A stretch of 64,000 nucleotides of DNA. It comes from Rhizobacter sp. AJA081-3. GTDB taxonomy: Bacteria > Pseudomonadota > Gammaproteobacteria > Burkholderiales > Burkholderiaceae_C. Below the pieces are notes generated by a model that saw nothing but the letters and a program-made list of their open reading frames with translations, was not told where the DNA came from and made no database searches. Each line of letters begins with the position of its first letter. Position 1 is the stretch's first letter. Location of the stretch: NCBI RefSeq assembly GCF_017795745.1, contig NZ_CP059067.1:1860001-1924000 (forward strand), written 5' to 3'. The position numbers and the translations under genes were made by a program. Of this stretch, positions 19,207-28,113 are shown piece by piece.

Positions 19207-20502
19207 TCAGAACTTGTGGCTCCAGGCCAGGCCGATGGCGGTCTGGCGCATGCGCACGGTTTCGTTGCCGCCGGCGCCGGGGCCCAGCACCGCATTGAAC
19301 AGCGACGAGCCGGCCACGGATTGACGCGGCGCAAGCATCAGGGAACCACTGATCTCGTCGGAGGCGCTCATCGCCCAGCTGAAGCCGCCGGTGTAGTGCT
19401 GCTTCATCACGCCGGGGGCGAGGATGTTGAAGGTAACGTCTTCTCCGTGCACCGGGTTGTCGCCGCGGTTGTAGCCGGCGCGCAGCGTCCATGAACTCGT
19501 CGCACGCCATTGCACGCCAAGCTTGACGACGTTGATGTCCTTCCAGCCGAAGCCGGGGCCGCCGGGTGCGCCCAGCGGTGCCTGCACCGAGCTCGGGTTG
19601 CCCACCGAGCCGACGCCGCTGTAGTTGATGCGCTGGTAGTCCAGCGCCACGGTGACGGCCGGCGTGGGCGTGAAGGCCAGGCCGATCGTGTAGTGCGAGG
19701 GGATGTCGAAGTCGCCGTTGTCGGCGAACAGGCCCTTGTATTCCTCGAAGCGGCTCATGTTCATCTTCGGCGCGAAGGCCGCGCCGACGGTCAGCGAGTC
19801 GCTCAGGCGGCCGAGGTAGCCCAGGCGGATGCCCACGCCGTTCGAGTGCGCATAGCCGTTGTTGGTGACGCTGCCCGGCGCGCCGGTGAACGCCGGGAAA
19901 CCGGGGGCGTTGTCAAAGGCCTGCAGGCCGTAGGCCTTGAACTGCTGGAAGCCCAGCAGCAGCGAGGCGCCGACCGAGTGCTGGCTGTTGAGCTTGTAGG
20001 ACAGCGTCGGCGCGACGATGAGCTGCATCAGGTCGACGCCGAGGTTGCCGCTGCCGCACAGCATGTTGGCCGGCCCGCCGCCGCAGTTGAAGTCGCCCTG
20101 CGGGTAGTTGGTGTTCATGCCGCCGTTGCCGTAGACGGTGACCCCGAGCGACATGTCGCTGCCGAGCATGCGGTTGTAGCCGAACTCCGGCACCAGGAAG
20201 GTCTTGCTCTGGCTGTCGACGCTGCCGTTGAGCGTCGGGAAGCCGGCGTCGCTGCGCGTCGCATCGCGGCGCGGAGAGAACAGGTCCATGCCCACGTCGA
20301 GGCGCGAGCCGACCCACACCATGCCGGCGGGGTTGTTCGCACCGCCCATGCTGTCTTCGGTCATCGCCACCGAGGCGCCGCCCATGCCCTTGGCACGGAT
20401 GCCGTAGCCATGCGGGAAGTAGCCGTTGGTGGCGAAGGCGGACGAAGCCAGCAGCAGCGCGGCCAGCGGGGTGAGTTTGAAGGTGCGGTTCCAGCGGGTC
20501 AT
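19207..20502 (-). CDS. FadL/OmpP1-family outer-membrane channel
   Basis: 431 residues with signal peptide (FKLTPLAALLLASSAFA). The mature N-terminus TNGYFPHGYGIRAKGMGGASVA is the FadL hatch signature (the GxGxxAxGMGGA type with NPAGM downstream). Alternating aromatic strands follow to a C-terminal phenylalanine (WSHKF), as in beta-barrels. FadL proteins admit hydrophobic compounds. Here the gene lies inside a sulfide and sulfite oxidation operon, so uptake of zero-valent sulfur or polysulfide is a reasonable but untested idea; fatty or aromatic substrates remain possible. Confidence 0.88.
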   Translation of the reverse strand: MTRWNRTFKLTPLAALLLASSAFATNGYFPHGYGIRAKGMGGASVAMTEDSMGGANNPAGMVWVGSRLDVGMDLFSPRRDATRSDAGFPTLNGSVDSQSKTFLVPEFGYNRMLGSDMSLGVTVYGNGGMNTNYPQGDFNCGGGPANMLCGSGNLGVDLMQLIVAPTLSYKLNSQHSVGASLLLGFQQFKAYGLQAFDNAPGFPAFTGAPGSVTNNGYAHSNGVGIRLGYLGRLSDSLTVGAAFAPKMNMSRFEEYKGLFADNGDFDIPSHYTIGLAFTPTPAVTVALDYQRINYSGVGSVGNPSSVQAPLGAPGGPGFGWKDINVVKLGVQWRATSSWTLRAGYNRGDNPVHGEDVTFNILAPGVMKQHYTGGFSWAMSASDEISGSLMLAPRQSVAGSSLFNAVLGPGAGGNETVRMRQTAIGLAWSHKF

Positions 20503-20555
20503 GGTTTGTCTCCTGTCGTCATGTGATCGGTGATCTGTGCTCTCGTCGGGATCGG

Positions 20556-21182
20556 TCACCAGCGGGCCATCACGCGCCCCTGTTCGAGCTTGCTCGGCCA
20601 GCGCCGCAGAGGGGTGTTGCCCTTGGCCGTGCACTCACCGCTGCGGATGTCGAAGGCCCACTGGTGTTTCGGGCAGGTCAGCGTGTGGCCTTCCAGCGCG
20701 AGGTGCGGGATGTCGGTGGTCTGGTGCGGGCAGCGGCTGTCGTAGACACGCCAGTCGTCGCCGGCACGGTGCACGAACAGCGCGCGGCCGTCGCAGTCGA
20801 CGCGCTTCGTTTCGCCGCTGGCGAGCTCGCCGCTGCCGATGACGTCGTGCCACGCCGTCTCGCCGTGCAGTGCCTCGGGGCTGAAGCCCGGCAGGTTCAT
20901 CTCGAGGATGATGTCCACTGCCCAGACGATCTTCGCCAGGCCCAGCGCCGGGAAGGCCATCAGCAGCGCGTCCAGCACCTCCATCGGCGTGCAGCCGTCG
21001 CGCAGCGCCCGGTTGAGGTACTGGCGGAAGCCGCGCTCGGTCTGCGCATGCACCTTGGTGATCACCGAGATGAGGTCGCGTGTCTTCGGGTCGAGGTGCT
21101 TGCCGCATTCCTTGAGGAACTGGAAGTAGTGGCCCACTGCATCGGGGCGGGCCTTGACGAGGTAGGCGAGCGCGTCGCTCAT
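20556..21182 (-). CDS. Fusion of a carboxymuconolactone-decarboxylase-like domain and a Rieske ferredoxin domain
   Basis: 208 residues. Residues 1-110 are all-helical and resemble the CMD/AhpD fold (VGHYFQFLKEC, RGFRQYLNRALRDG, LDALLMAFPALGLAKIVWAVDIIL), but the AhpD CxxC redox pair is absent. Residues 115-208 form a Rieske [2Fe-2S] domain with ligands CPH and CPKH (CPHQTTDIPH ... LTCPKHQW), of the soluble dioxygenase-ferredoxin type. The stop-start overlap with the upstream stress-protein gene is ATGA. No signal peptide is seen. Function unknown; probably a redox or sensing accessory of the operon. Confidence 0.78.
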   Translation of the reverse strand: MSDALAYLVKARPDAVGHYFQFLKECGKHLDPKTRDLISVITKVHAQTERGFRQYLNRALRDGCTPMEVLDALLMAFPALGLAKIVWAVDIILEMNLPGFSPEALHGETAWHDVIGSGELASGETKRVDCDGRALFVHRAGDDWRVYDSRCPHQTTDIPHLALEGHTLTCPKHQWAFDIRSGECTAKGNTPLRRWPSKLEQGRVMARW

Positions 21183-22030
21183 GCATTGGCTCCTGGAGGA
21201 GAGATGGAAGTCACCGCGACGAGCACCGGCTCCTCGGCCAGGCCGATGACCTTCTGCGCCACGCCGCCCAGCCAGGCGCGCGACAGGCTGTCGCCGCCGT
21301 GGCGGCCGATGACGATCAGGTCGGCGCCGAGCTGCTGCGCGGCGCCAACGATCTGCTCGTGCGGCCGGCCCACCCGCGTCACCGCATCGACGGCGACGCC
21401 GAAGGCGCGGCCGGTCGACCAGGCTTTCTGCAGCGCCCGTTCGGCGAGCTGCATCGCGTCGGCGGCCGGCTCGGTGACGCACAGCACCGACAACGGCAAC
21501 CCGCACTCGGCGGCGATGGCGGCCGCCGTGGCCACCGGTGTCATGTCGGCGGTGGACGGGTCCAGCGCGACCAGCACGCGGCGCGTCCACATCCGCGAAG
21601 CGCGCGGCACCACCAGCACGCTGCAGGGCGAATGCGTCACCACGTTGCGCACCATGTCGCCCACCAGCAGGTTGGCGAGCAGGCCGCGCTTGCCGCGACG
21701 GCGGATCACCAGCAGGTCCGCCGCGCGCGCTCGGGCCTCGTCGACGATCTCGCGGTAGGGCTCCGGCCCGCGGCGCGCCTGCAGCTCGAGCACGATGCCG
21801 GCGCGCTGCGCGTCGGCGAGCAGCGCCTGGATGCGCTGCCCGGCCTGCGCTTCGGTGTGCGCGGCCAGCTGTGGCGCCAGGGCCTCGTACTCCGGGTTGC
21901 TGACGATCGGCAGCACTGCGGCCAGCGGCAGCCCGCAGCGCTGGGCCATCGCGAAGGCCAGTGCCTCGGCGCCGGCGTCCTGCTCCGAATGTTCGGTGGC
22001 CAGCAGCAACTGCATGAAGGCGTGCGTCAT
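21179..22030 (-). CDS. Tandem universal stress protein (two UspA domains)
   Basis: 283 residues with two Usp domains. The first covers about residues 7-142 (LLLATEHSEQD ... LLVIRRRGKRG ... SPCSVLVVP). The second covers about 150-275 (RVLVALDPSTAD ... DLIVIGRHGGDSLSRAWLGGVAQKV ... EPVLVAV) and carries the nucleotide-binding GxxG-type loop GRHGGDS. Usp proteins bind ATP or AMP and respond to stress or energy state. The end overlaps the CMD-Rieske gene by 4 bp. Confidence 0.87.
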   Translation of the reverse strand: MTHAFMQLLLATEHSEQDAGAEALAFAMAQRCGLPLAAVLPIVSNPEYEALAPQLAAHTEAQAGQRIQALLADAQRAGIVLELQARRGPEPYREIVDEARARAADLLVIRRRGKRGLLANLLVGDMVRNVVTHSPCSVLVVPRASRMWTRRVLVALDPSTADMTPVATAAAIAAECGLPLSVLCVTEPAADAMQLAERALQKAWSTGRAFGVAVDAVTRVGRPHEQIVGAAQQLGADLIVIGRHGGDSLSRAWLGGVAQKVIGLAEEPVLVAVTSISPPGANA

Positions 22031-22043
22031 CGCTGTCGGGCCT

Positions 22044-22490
22044 TCAGTGGCCCGCCGTCAGCACGCCGGAGGCGGCCAGCAGCAGCACGGCGATCTGCGC
22101 CAGCCCGAGGCCGACGTAGATACGGTCGCCGCGCCGGGCGTACAGGGGCAGCATCGCCAGCAGCGCGAGCAGCGAACTGCCGGTGAGCAGCGCGATGCCG
22201 ATCAGGTTGGCAATGTCGCCGCGGTGCGCATGGGCGAGCCAGCCCCACCCGGTGGGCAGACCGGTGGCGACGAGGAACTCGCTCACCGGCAGGTTCCAGA
22301 CTTCGGGCAGGCGCGAGTGCGGCACGTGCGGCGTGGTCAGCCCCACGCCGTAGGCGAGGAACACCAGCACCAGTACGGCCAGACCGACTCGGGTGCCCCA
22401 GTCGAGCCAGAGTGCGTAGCGCAGCTGCTCGGCCGGCTGCGTGACGACGCTCGGGTCGTAGCCGGTCACGCCTTGCTCGACCGGCTTCAT
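22044..22490 (-). CDS. Small multi-helix membrane protein (DUF1634-like)
   Basis: 148 residues with about three helices (VGLAVLVLVFLAYGVGL, IANLIGIALLTGSSLLALLAMLPLY, IYVGLGLAQIAVLLLAASGVL). ATG 22490 overlaps the stop of the TauE/SafE gene by 4 bp (ATGA). The layout recalls DUF1634 proteins, which often sit beside TauE/SafE exporters, but I am not certain of the family. It may be an accessory of the exporter or of the SoeC membrane subunit. Confidence 0.65.
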   Translation of the reverse strand: MKPVEQGVTGYDPSVVTQPAEQLRYALWLDWGTRVGLAVLVLVFLAYGVGLTTPHVPHSRLPEVWNLPVSEFLVATGLPTGWGWLAHAHRGDIANLIGIALLTGSSLLALLAMLPLYARRGDRIYVGLGLAQIAVLLLAASGVLTAGH

Positions 22491-23434
22491 GCCCACACCC
22501 CCGTGCCCTTGAGCAGCGCGCGCAGCCCGGCGAACAGCAGCACGGTGATCACCATGCGGCGGATCACCACGCCCTTGAGCACGTTGAGCAGCCGCGCGCC
22601 GATCTTTGCGCCGAGCATCATGCCCACGACGGAGGGCACCGCGATCATTGGCAGCACCGCGCCCTTGTTCACGTAGACCCAGGCGGCCGAGGAGTCGACC
22701 AGCGAGAGCACCAGCCCCGAGGTGCCCGCGGAGACCTTCAGCGGCGCACCCATCAGCAGGTTGAGTGCCGGCACGTTAGCCCAGCCGGCGCCGATGCCGA
22801 ACATGCCGGCCAGCACGCCGATACCGAGGAACACGACCAGCCCGGCCGGCGTGTGATGCACCTGCCAGTCGACTCGCCGGCCGCTGGCGCCGTCGACGAA
22901 CACACCGTTGAGCGCCAGTGCGCTGGACAGGCGGTCGGGTGCGGTGACCAATGGGAACTCCGACTTCTTCGACACCGCCATCAGCGCGACGATGGAGAGC
23001 ACCGTCACGCCCAACGCCGTCTGCACCGCCGCCACCGGCAGCGCCAGACCGAGCAGTGCGCCGCCGATCGAACTGGCCGAGGCGAGCAGCGCCAGCGGCA
23101 GGGCCAGGCGCAGGCTGGCCAGGCCCCCGCGCAGCAGCATGGGTGCGGCGGCCAGCGCGCTGGCCAGCGCCACCAGCAGACCTGCGCCGCGCACGAAGTC
23201 GAGGTGGAAGGGAAAGAATCCGCCGACGATGGGCACGAACAGCGTGCCGCCGCCGATGCCCGCAGGCACCGCGACGATGCCCATCAGGAAGCAGGCACCG
23301 AACAGCGCCATCGGCCAGAACCACCAGGGCATGGCTGACGTGTCGGCACCCGCGGCGTGCGCCGGCGCGGCCACGCACAGCAGCAGGAGCAGGCCGAACA
23401 GGCGGGCTGGAGCGGGCAGGTGCAGGCGTCTCAT
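22487..23434 (-). CDS. TauE/SafE family sulfite/organosulfonate exporter-like permease
   Basis: 315-residue inner-membrane protein starting with a hydrophobic leader (LFGLLLLLCVAAPAHA). Two repeat halves carry the family glycine motifs AVPAGIGGGTLFVPIV and FGIGAGWANVPALNLLMGAP. TauE/SafE proteins are proposed to export sulfite or sulfonates. ATG 23434 overlaps the soeC stop as TGATG. In this operon the obvious substrate would be sulfite or sulfate produced by Dsr and Soe. Confidence 0.85.
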   Translation of the reverse strand: MRRLHLPAPARLFGLLLLLCVAAPAHAAGADTSAMPWWFWPMALFGACFLMGIVAVPAGIGGGTLFVPIVGGFFPFHLDFVRGAGLLVALASALAAAPMLLRGGLASLRLALPLALLASASSIGGALLGLALPVAAVQTALGVTVLSIVALMAVSKKSEFPLVTAPDRLSSALALNGVFVDGASGRRVDWQVHHTPAGLVVFLGIGVLAGMFGIGAGWANVPALNLLMGAPLKVSAGTSGLVLSLVDSSAAWVYVNKGAVLPMIAVPSVVGMMLGAKIGARLLNVLKGVVIRRMVITVLLFAGLRALLKGTGVWA

Positions 23435-24360
23435 CAGGAGATGGCCTGGTAGTACAGGTTCTGCGGGTGATTGGCCTGCGCGAGGAAGAACCAGCGCTCG
23501 GCGAGCAGGCCGGCGAGCTGGACCAGCACGGCGGCCAGCAGCACCGTGCCCGAGGGCGGCAGCGCCAGCAGCATGGCCGCCGGCAGCACGAAGCCCGCGG
23601 CGAGGAAGAACCACTTCACCGAGCGCAGCACGCCGGCGCTGCGGCCGTGGAAGAACTCTCGCGTGTTGAACGAGCCGCCCATGAAGCCCTGGGCGCGCTG
23701 CACGATGACCGGGTGCTTGATGCCGATGGCCGTCTGCAGCGTCGAGCGCGGCTTGAGGGCGGCGTTGCGCAGCAGCGCGGCGGCACGGCCGATCAGCGCC
23801 GCCAGCGTCAGCAGCAACGCAGCCAGGGCCAGCGGATCCACCAGCGAAGGCGCCGCGAAGCTCGCCAGCGCGGCGGCCAGCGTGCTGCCGCTGGCACAGC
23901 CGATCAGCAGGTAGTTCACCAGCGTCAGCGGGCTGGCCCATTCCTGCAGGAAGCGCACCGAGGCGTAGACCATCGCGGTGCAGACGTACAGCGCGAGGCA
24001 CAGCACGGCGGCCAGCGCACCGAGCCAGCGCGTTCCGGGGGCGCCGAGCGCATGCGCCAGACCCCAGGCGAACAGCCCGGCCATGAACAGCGGCAGCGCG
24101 ATCACCTCGCGCGACAGCCACGACGTGCGCCACATCGCCGCGGCACGCCAGGCGCGCTCCGGATGGCCGAGGTGGAAGAACGAAGCGAGCAGGCCGAGAC
24201 CGCTGAACACCAGCGCGACGGCGGCGCCGCCGGCCAGCATCGTGCGGTCCCCGGCGGCCGCGCCGAAGCCGGCCAGCTCGCAGGCATACAGCGCCAGGAA
24301 CAGGCCCTGGCCGGCGCCGATCAGCACGGTGAGGAAGATGACGGAGTAGGCAGGTTGCAT
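23434..24360 (-). CDS. soeC: Sulfite-oxidising complex membrane subunit SoeC (NrfD/DmsC type)
   Basis: 308-residue membrane anchor with about eight helices. It begins PAYSVIFLTVLIGAGQGLFLALY and contains the DmsC-like FFHLGHPERAWRA loop. In DmsABC-type enzymes this subunit passes electrons to quinone. Together with soeA and soeB it makes the cytoplasmic membrane-bound sulfite dehydrogenase known from Allochromatium. Frame extensions into soeB are shadows; ATG 24360 is 8 bp after the soeB stop. Confidence 0.88.
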   Translation of the reverse strand: MQPAYSVIFLTVLIGAGQGLFLALYACELAGFGAAAGDRTMLAGGAAVALVFSGLGLLASFFHLGHPERAWRAAAMWRTSWLSREVIALPLFMAGLFAWGLAHALGAPGTRWLGALAAVLCLALYVCTAMVYASVRFLQEWASPLTLVNYLLIGCASGSTLAAALASFAAPSLVDPLALAALLLTLAALIGRAAALLRNAALKPRSTLQTAIGIKHPVIVQRAQGFMGGSFNTREFFHGRSAGVLRSVKWFFLAAGFVLPAAMLLALPPSGTVLLAAVLVQLAGLLAERWFFLAQANHPQNLYYQAIS

Positions 24361-24368
24361 GGCGGCGT

Positions 24369-25097
24369 TCAGGTCGCGAAGTCTTCGCGCCCGGGCTCGA
24401 GGTGCGCGGGCTCGGGCTGCTTGCCGTCGAGCTTCAGCGGGTTGGCCTGGCGCTGCAGGTCTTCGGCGTGCAGCGTGATCTGCGTGCGCCGGCGCGGCAG
24501 GTAGTGGTTGGCCGGCCGCGTGCCCCACTCGGGCATCAGCGGGTAGCCGCCCCGCTCGGTGATGGCCACCGACACGTTGGACTGCGGGTCGTGGATGTCG
24601 CCGAACAGCCGCGCGCCGCTCGGGCAGGCGAGCACGCAGGCCGGCTTGCGCTGCGCCTCGGGCAGGGCCTTGTCGGTGACGCGGTCCACGCACAGCGTGC
24701 ACTTGGTCATCACCTTGCGGTCCTCGTCGAACTCGCGCGCGCCGTAGGGGCAGGCCCAGCTGCAGTACTTGCAGCCGATGCACTTGTCGTAGTCGACCAG
24801 CACGATGCCGTCTTCCGCGCGCTTGTAGCTGGCGCCCGTGGGGCACACCGGCACGCAGGGCGGGTCTTCGCAGTGCAGGCAGCTCTTCGGGAAATGCACC
24901 GTCTGCGTGGCCGGGTACTGGCCGACCTCGAAGGTCTGCACGCGGTTGAAGAAGGTGCCGTTCGGGTCGGCGGCGTAGGGGTTGTCGTCGGTCAGCGGGC
25001 CGGCCGAGCCGGAGGTGTTCCACTGCTTGCAGCTCGTCACGCAGGCGTGGCAACCGACGCAGACGTTCAGGTCGATCACGAGCGCCAGTTGCGTCAT
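24369..25097 (-). CDS. soeB: Sulfite-oxidising complex iron-sulfur subunit SoeB
   Basis: 242-residue ferredoxin-type subunit with four [4Fe-4S] motifs: CVGCHACVTSC at about residues 13-23, CLHCEDPPCVPVCP, CIGCKYCSWACP and CTLCVDRV...CVLACP. There is no signal sequence, in line with a cytoplasmic location. ATG 25097 overlaps the soeA stop as ATGA. It carries electrons from the SoeA molybdenum site to SoeC and quinone. Confidence 0.92.
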   Translation of the reverse strand: MTQLALVIDLNVCVGCHACVTSCKQWNTSGSAGPLTDDNPYAADPNGTFFNRVQTFEVGQYPATQTVHFPKSCLHCEDPPCVPVCPTGASYKRAEDGIVLVDYDKCIGCKYCSWACPYGAREFDEDRKVMTKCTLCVDRVTDKALPEAQRKPACVLACPSGARLFGDIHDPQSNVSVAITERGGYPLMPEWGTRPANHYLPRRRTQITLHAEDLQRQANPLKLDGKQPEPAHLEPGREDFAT

Positions 25098-28006
25098 GGC
25101 TTGCTCCGCATGCGGCCGGCCATCCAGCCCTGGCGCTTCTTCGGCGTAGCGCCCATGCCGGGCACGGCACGCAGGGTGTCGAACTGCGGCCAGCTCTCCT
25201 CGGGCTCGCCGGCCTGCGCCGGGTAGATGCGCACGCGCACGTCGTACCAGGCGGCCTGGCCGGTGATCGGGTCGCTGTTCGACAGCGCGGTGCCGCCGGC
25301 GGCCGCGGGCAGCTCCTCGCTGATCAGGTGGTTGAGCAGGAAGCCCTTGCGCGACTCGTTCGCGCCGGGCTCCAGGTGCCAGGCGCCGGACTGCTTGCCG
25401 ATGGCGTTCCAGGTCCACACCGTGCCGGGCTCGACGGCCTCGCTGTGCCGGCACATGCAGCGCACCTTGCCCCAGGGCGACTCGACCCACATCCAGCCGC
25501 CGTCGGCGATGCCGGCGGCGCAGGCGGTGCGCGTGTTGACGAACAGGTAGTTGTGCGTATGGATCTGCCGCAGCCAGGCGTTCTGCGAGTCCCACGAGTG
25601 GTACATCGCCATCGGCCGCTGCGTCACCGCGTTGAGCGGGTACTTGGTGGTGTCGGTGGCCTGCTGCTCCAGCGGCGCGTAGAAGAAGGGCAGCGGGTCG
25701 AAGTAGGTCTGCACGCGCGCTCGCAGTCGGTCGGGCGGCTGCTTGCCCTTGTGCTTGCCCTGCGCCGCGAGGCGGAATCGCTGCAGGAACTCCGAGTAGA
25801 TGTGGATGACGATGGGATCGCGGTCGCGTCGCAGGCCGGCCTGCTGCGCCCAGTCCATGTAGCCCTGGTTCCAGTTGCGCATGTACTGCAGCGAGGGCGG
25901 CAGGTGGTGTTGGAAGACGCAGTTGTTCTTCTCGTACATCTCCCACTGCCGCGGGTTCGGCTCGCCGCGCATCGCCTTCTCGCCGCCCTTGCCGCGCCAG
26001 CCGGCGAGGAAGCCGATGCCCGAGCCCGGCGCGGTCTCGTAGTTGACGATGAAGTCGGGGTAGTTGCGGTACTTGCGCGAGCCGTCGGCGTTGACGAAGG
26101 CGGGTAACTTCAGGCGCCCGGCCACCTCGACCAGCACCTCCTGGAAGGGCTTGCACTGGCCCGTGGGTGGCAGCACCGGGATGCGCACCGAGTCGACCGG
26201 CCCGTCGAACTCGCTGATCGGCCGGTCCAGCATCGACATGCAGTCGTGCCGCTCGAGGTAGGTGGTGTCGGGCAGCAGCAGGTCGGCAAAGGCCGTCATC
26301 TCGCTGTGGAACGCATCGCACACGACCAGGAACGGGATCTTGTATTCGCCGTCCTCGCCCTTGTCGTTGAGCATCTTGCGGACCTCCGACGTGTTCATCG
26401 TCGAGTTCCAGGCCATGTTGGCCATGAAGATCAGCAGCGTGTCGATGCGGTACGGGTCGCCGCGCCAGGCGTTGGTGATGACGTTGTGCATCAGCCCGTG
26501 CGCCGACAGCGGGTGCTCCCAGGAGAAGCCCTTGTCGATGCGCACCGGCTCGCCCTTGGCATCGACGAACAGGTCGTCGGGGCTCTCCGGCCAGCCCAGC
26601 GGTGCGCCGTTCAGTGGCGTGTCCGGCTTGACCGCCTCGGGACCTTTCGGCGGCCGCGCGTTCGGCGGCACCGCGCGCGGGTAGGGCGCCTTGTGGCGGA
26701 AGCCGCCGGGACGGTCGATCGTGCCCAGCAGGCTCATCAGGATGGCCAGCGAGCGGATCGTCTGGAAGCCGTTGCTGTGCGCCGCCAACCCGCGCATGGC
26801 GTGGAAGGCCACCGGGTTGCCCGTCACCGTGTCGTGCTTCTTGCCCCAGCAGTCGGTCCAGGCGATCGGCAGCTCGATCTTCTGGTCGCGCGCGGTGATG
26901 CCCATCTCCTGCGCGAGGCGGCGGATGGTCGACGCCGGGATGCCGGTGATGCCCGCGGCCCACTCGGGCGTGTAGGGCTTGACGCGTTCTTCGAGCAGCT
27001 GGAACGCCGGCACCGCGCTCGTGCCGTCGGGCATCGCGAAGCGGCCGAGCAGCGCCGGGTCGGCGCCTTCCGCGTGGTCGGCCACCGGCTTCTGGGCGTG
27101 CCGGTCCCACCACCAGAAGTTGGCCGGTCGCAGCGGGTTGACCAGGTCGCCCTCGGCGTTGCGCAGCATCAGGCCGAAGTCGTCGCTGGCCTCGTCCTGG
27201 TTCACCAGTTGCCCGGCGTTGGTGTAGCGCGCGAGGAAGTCGCGGTCGTACAGGCCCAGCGCGATGATCTCGTGGATGAGTGCCAGCAGCAGCGCGCCGT
27301 CGGTGCCCGGCTTGATCGGCACCCATTCGTCGGCGATAGCGGCATAGCCGGTGCGGATCGGGTTGATGGCGATGAACTTGCCGCCCTGGCGCTTGAACTT
27401 CGACAGCGCCGTCTTCATCGGGTTGCTGTGGTGGTCCTCGGCCGTGCCGATCATCACGAACAGCTTGGCGCGGTCGAGGTCGGGGCCGCCGAACTCCCAG
27501 AACGAGCCGCCGATCGTGTAGATCATGCCGGCGGCCATGTTCACCGAGCAGAAGCCGCCATGCGCCGCGTAGTTGGGCGTGCCGAACTGGCGCGCGAACA
27601 GGCCGGTCAGCGCCTGCATCTGGTCGCGCCCGGTGAACAGCGCGAACTTCTTCGGGTCGGTGGCGCGCAGGTGGCGCAGCCGCTCCTCGAGCATCGAGAA
27701 GGCCTCGTCCCAGTCGATCTCGACGAACTCGCCGGCGCCGCGTTCGGTGCCGGGCTTGCGCTTGAGTGGCTGGGTCAGGCGCGCCGGCGAGTACTGCTTC
27801 ATGATCCCCGACGAACCCTTGGCGCAGATGACGCCCTTGTTCAGCGGGTGCTCGGGGTTGCCCTCGATGTAGCGCACCTCGCCGTTGCGCAGGTGCACGC
27901 GGATGCCGCAGCGGCACGCGCACATGTAGCACGTGGTGGTCTTGACCTGCGTGCGTGCATCCGCAATGGGAGGGGCGGTCGGATCGTGAAGCGGTTGGGC
28001 CGGCAT
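25094..28006 (-). CDS. soeA: Sulfite-oxidising complex molybdopterin subunit SoeA
   Basis: 970-residue catalytic subunit of the DMSO-reductase family. The N-terminal [4Fe-4S] motif is C26-x2-C29-x3-C33 and C61, followed by KGSSGIMKQYSPARLTQPLKR. Molybdopterin-guanine-dinucleotide motifs appear along the chain (FVMIGTAEDHHSNP, KFIAINPIRTGYA). No Tat signal is present, so the enzyme is cytoplasmic, as in SoeABC, which oxidises sulfite to sulfate. PsrA/PhsA paralogues are periplasmic with Tat signals, so they fit less well. It is the first gene of the minus-strand operon and has a bipartite regulatory element about 116 bp upstream. Confidence 0.9.
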   Translation of the reverse strand: MPAQPLHDPTAPPIADARTQVKTTTCYMCACRCGIRVHLRNGEVRYIEGNPEHPLNKGVICAKGSSGIMKQYSPARLTQPLKRKPGTERGAGEFVEIDWDEAFSMLEERLRHLRATDPKKFALFTGRDQMQALTGLFARQFGTPNYAAHGGFCSVNMAAGMIYTIGGSFWEFGGPDLDRAKLFVMIGTAEDHHSNPMKTALSKFKRQGGKFIAINPIRTGYAAIADEWVPIKPGTDGALLLALIHEIIALGLYDRDFLARYTNAGQLVNQDEASDDFGLMLRNAEGDLVNPLRPANFWWWDRHAQKPVADHAEGADPALLGRFAMPDGTSAVPAFQLLEERVKPYTPEWAAGITGIPASTIRRLAQEMGITARDQKIELPIAWTDCWGKKHDTVTGNPVAFHAMRGLAAHSNGFQTIRSLAILMSLLGTIDRPGGFRHKAPYPRAVPPNARPPKGPEAVKPDTPLNGAPLGWPESPDDLFVDAKGEPVRIDKGFSWEHPLSAHGLMHNVITNAWRGDPYRIDTLLIFMANMAWNSTMNTSEVRKMLNDKGEDGEYKIPFLVVCDAFHSEMTAFADLLLPDTTYLERHDCMSMLDRPISEFDGPVDSVRIPVLPPTGQCKPFQEVLVEVAGRLKLPAFVNADGSRKYRNYPDFIVNYETAPGSGIGFLAGWRGKGGEKAMRGEPNPRQWEMYEKNNCVFQHHLPPSLQYMRNWNQGYMDWAQQAGLRRDRDPIVIHIYSEFLQRFRLAAQGKHKGKQPPDRLRARVQTYFDPLPFFYAPLEQQATDTTKYPLNAVTQRPMAMYHSWDSQNAWLRQIHTHNYLFVNTRTACAAGIADGGWMWVESPWGKVRCMCRHSEAVEPGTVWTWNAIGKQSGAWHLEPGANESRKGFLLNHLISEELPAAAGGTALSNSDPITGQAAWYDVRVRIYPAQAGEPEESWPQFDTLRAVPGMGATPKKRQGWMAGRMRSKP

Positions 28007-28113
28007 CGATGTCTCTTCACCCGGAGGCCGAACCGCCGGATTGATCGGGTCCGATACACCTGTCGTGAATCGGGTTTTGACTGCCGGTCGATTAGGCGCA
28101 AGGGGCCCCGCGA

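Noticed and set aside
24369-27932. A very long open frame antisense-free but out of frame with soeA (1187 codons)
   Set aside because: It is the soeB frame running back through soeA in another phase. Its upstream part is Arg/Pro-rich and lacks any motif, while the soeA frame shows full molybdopterin-enzyme signatures.
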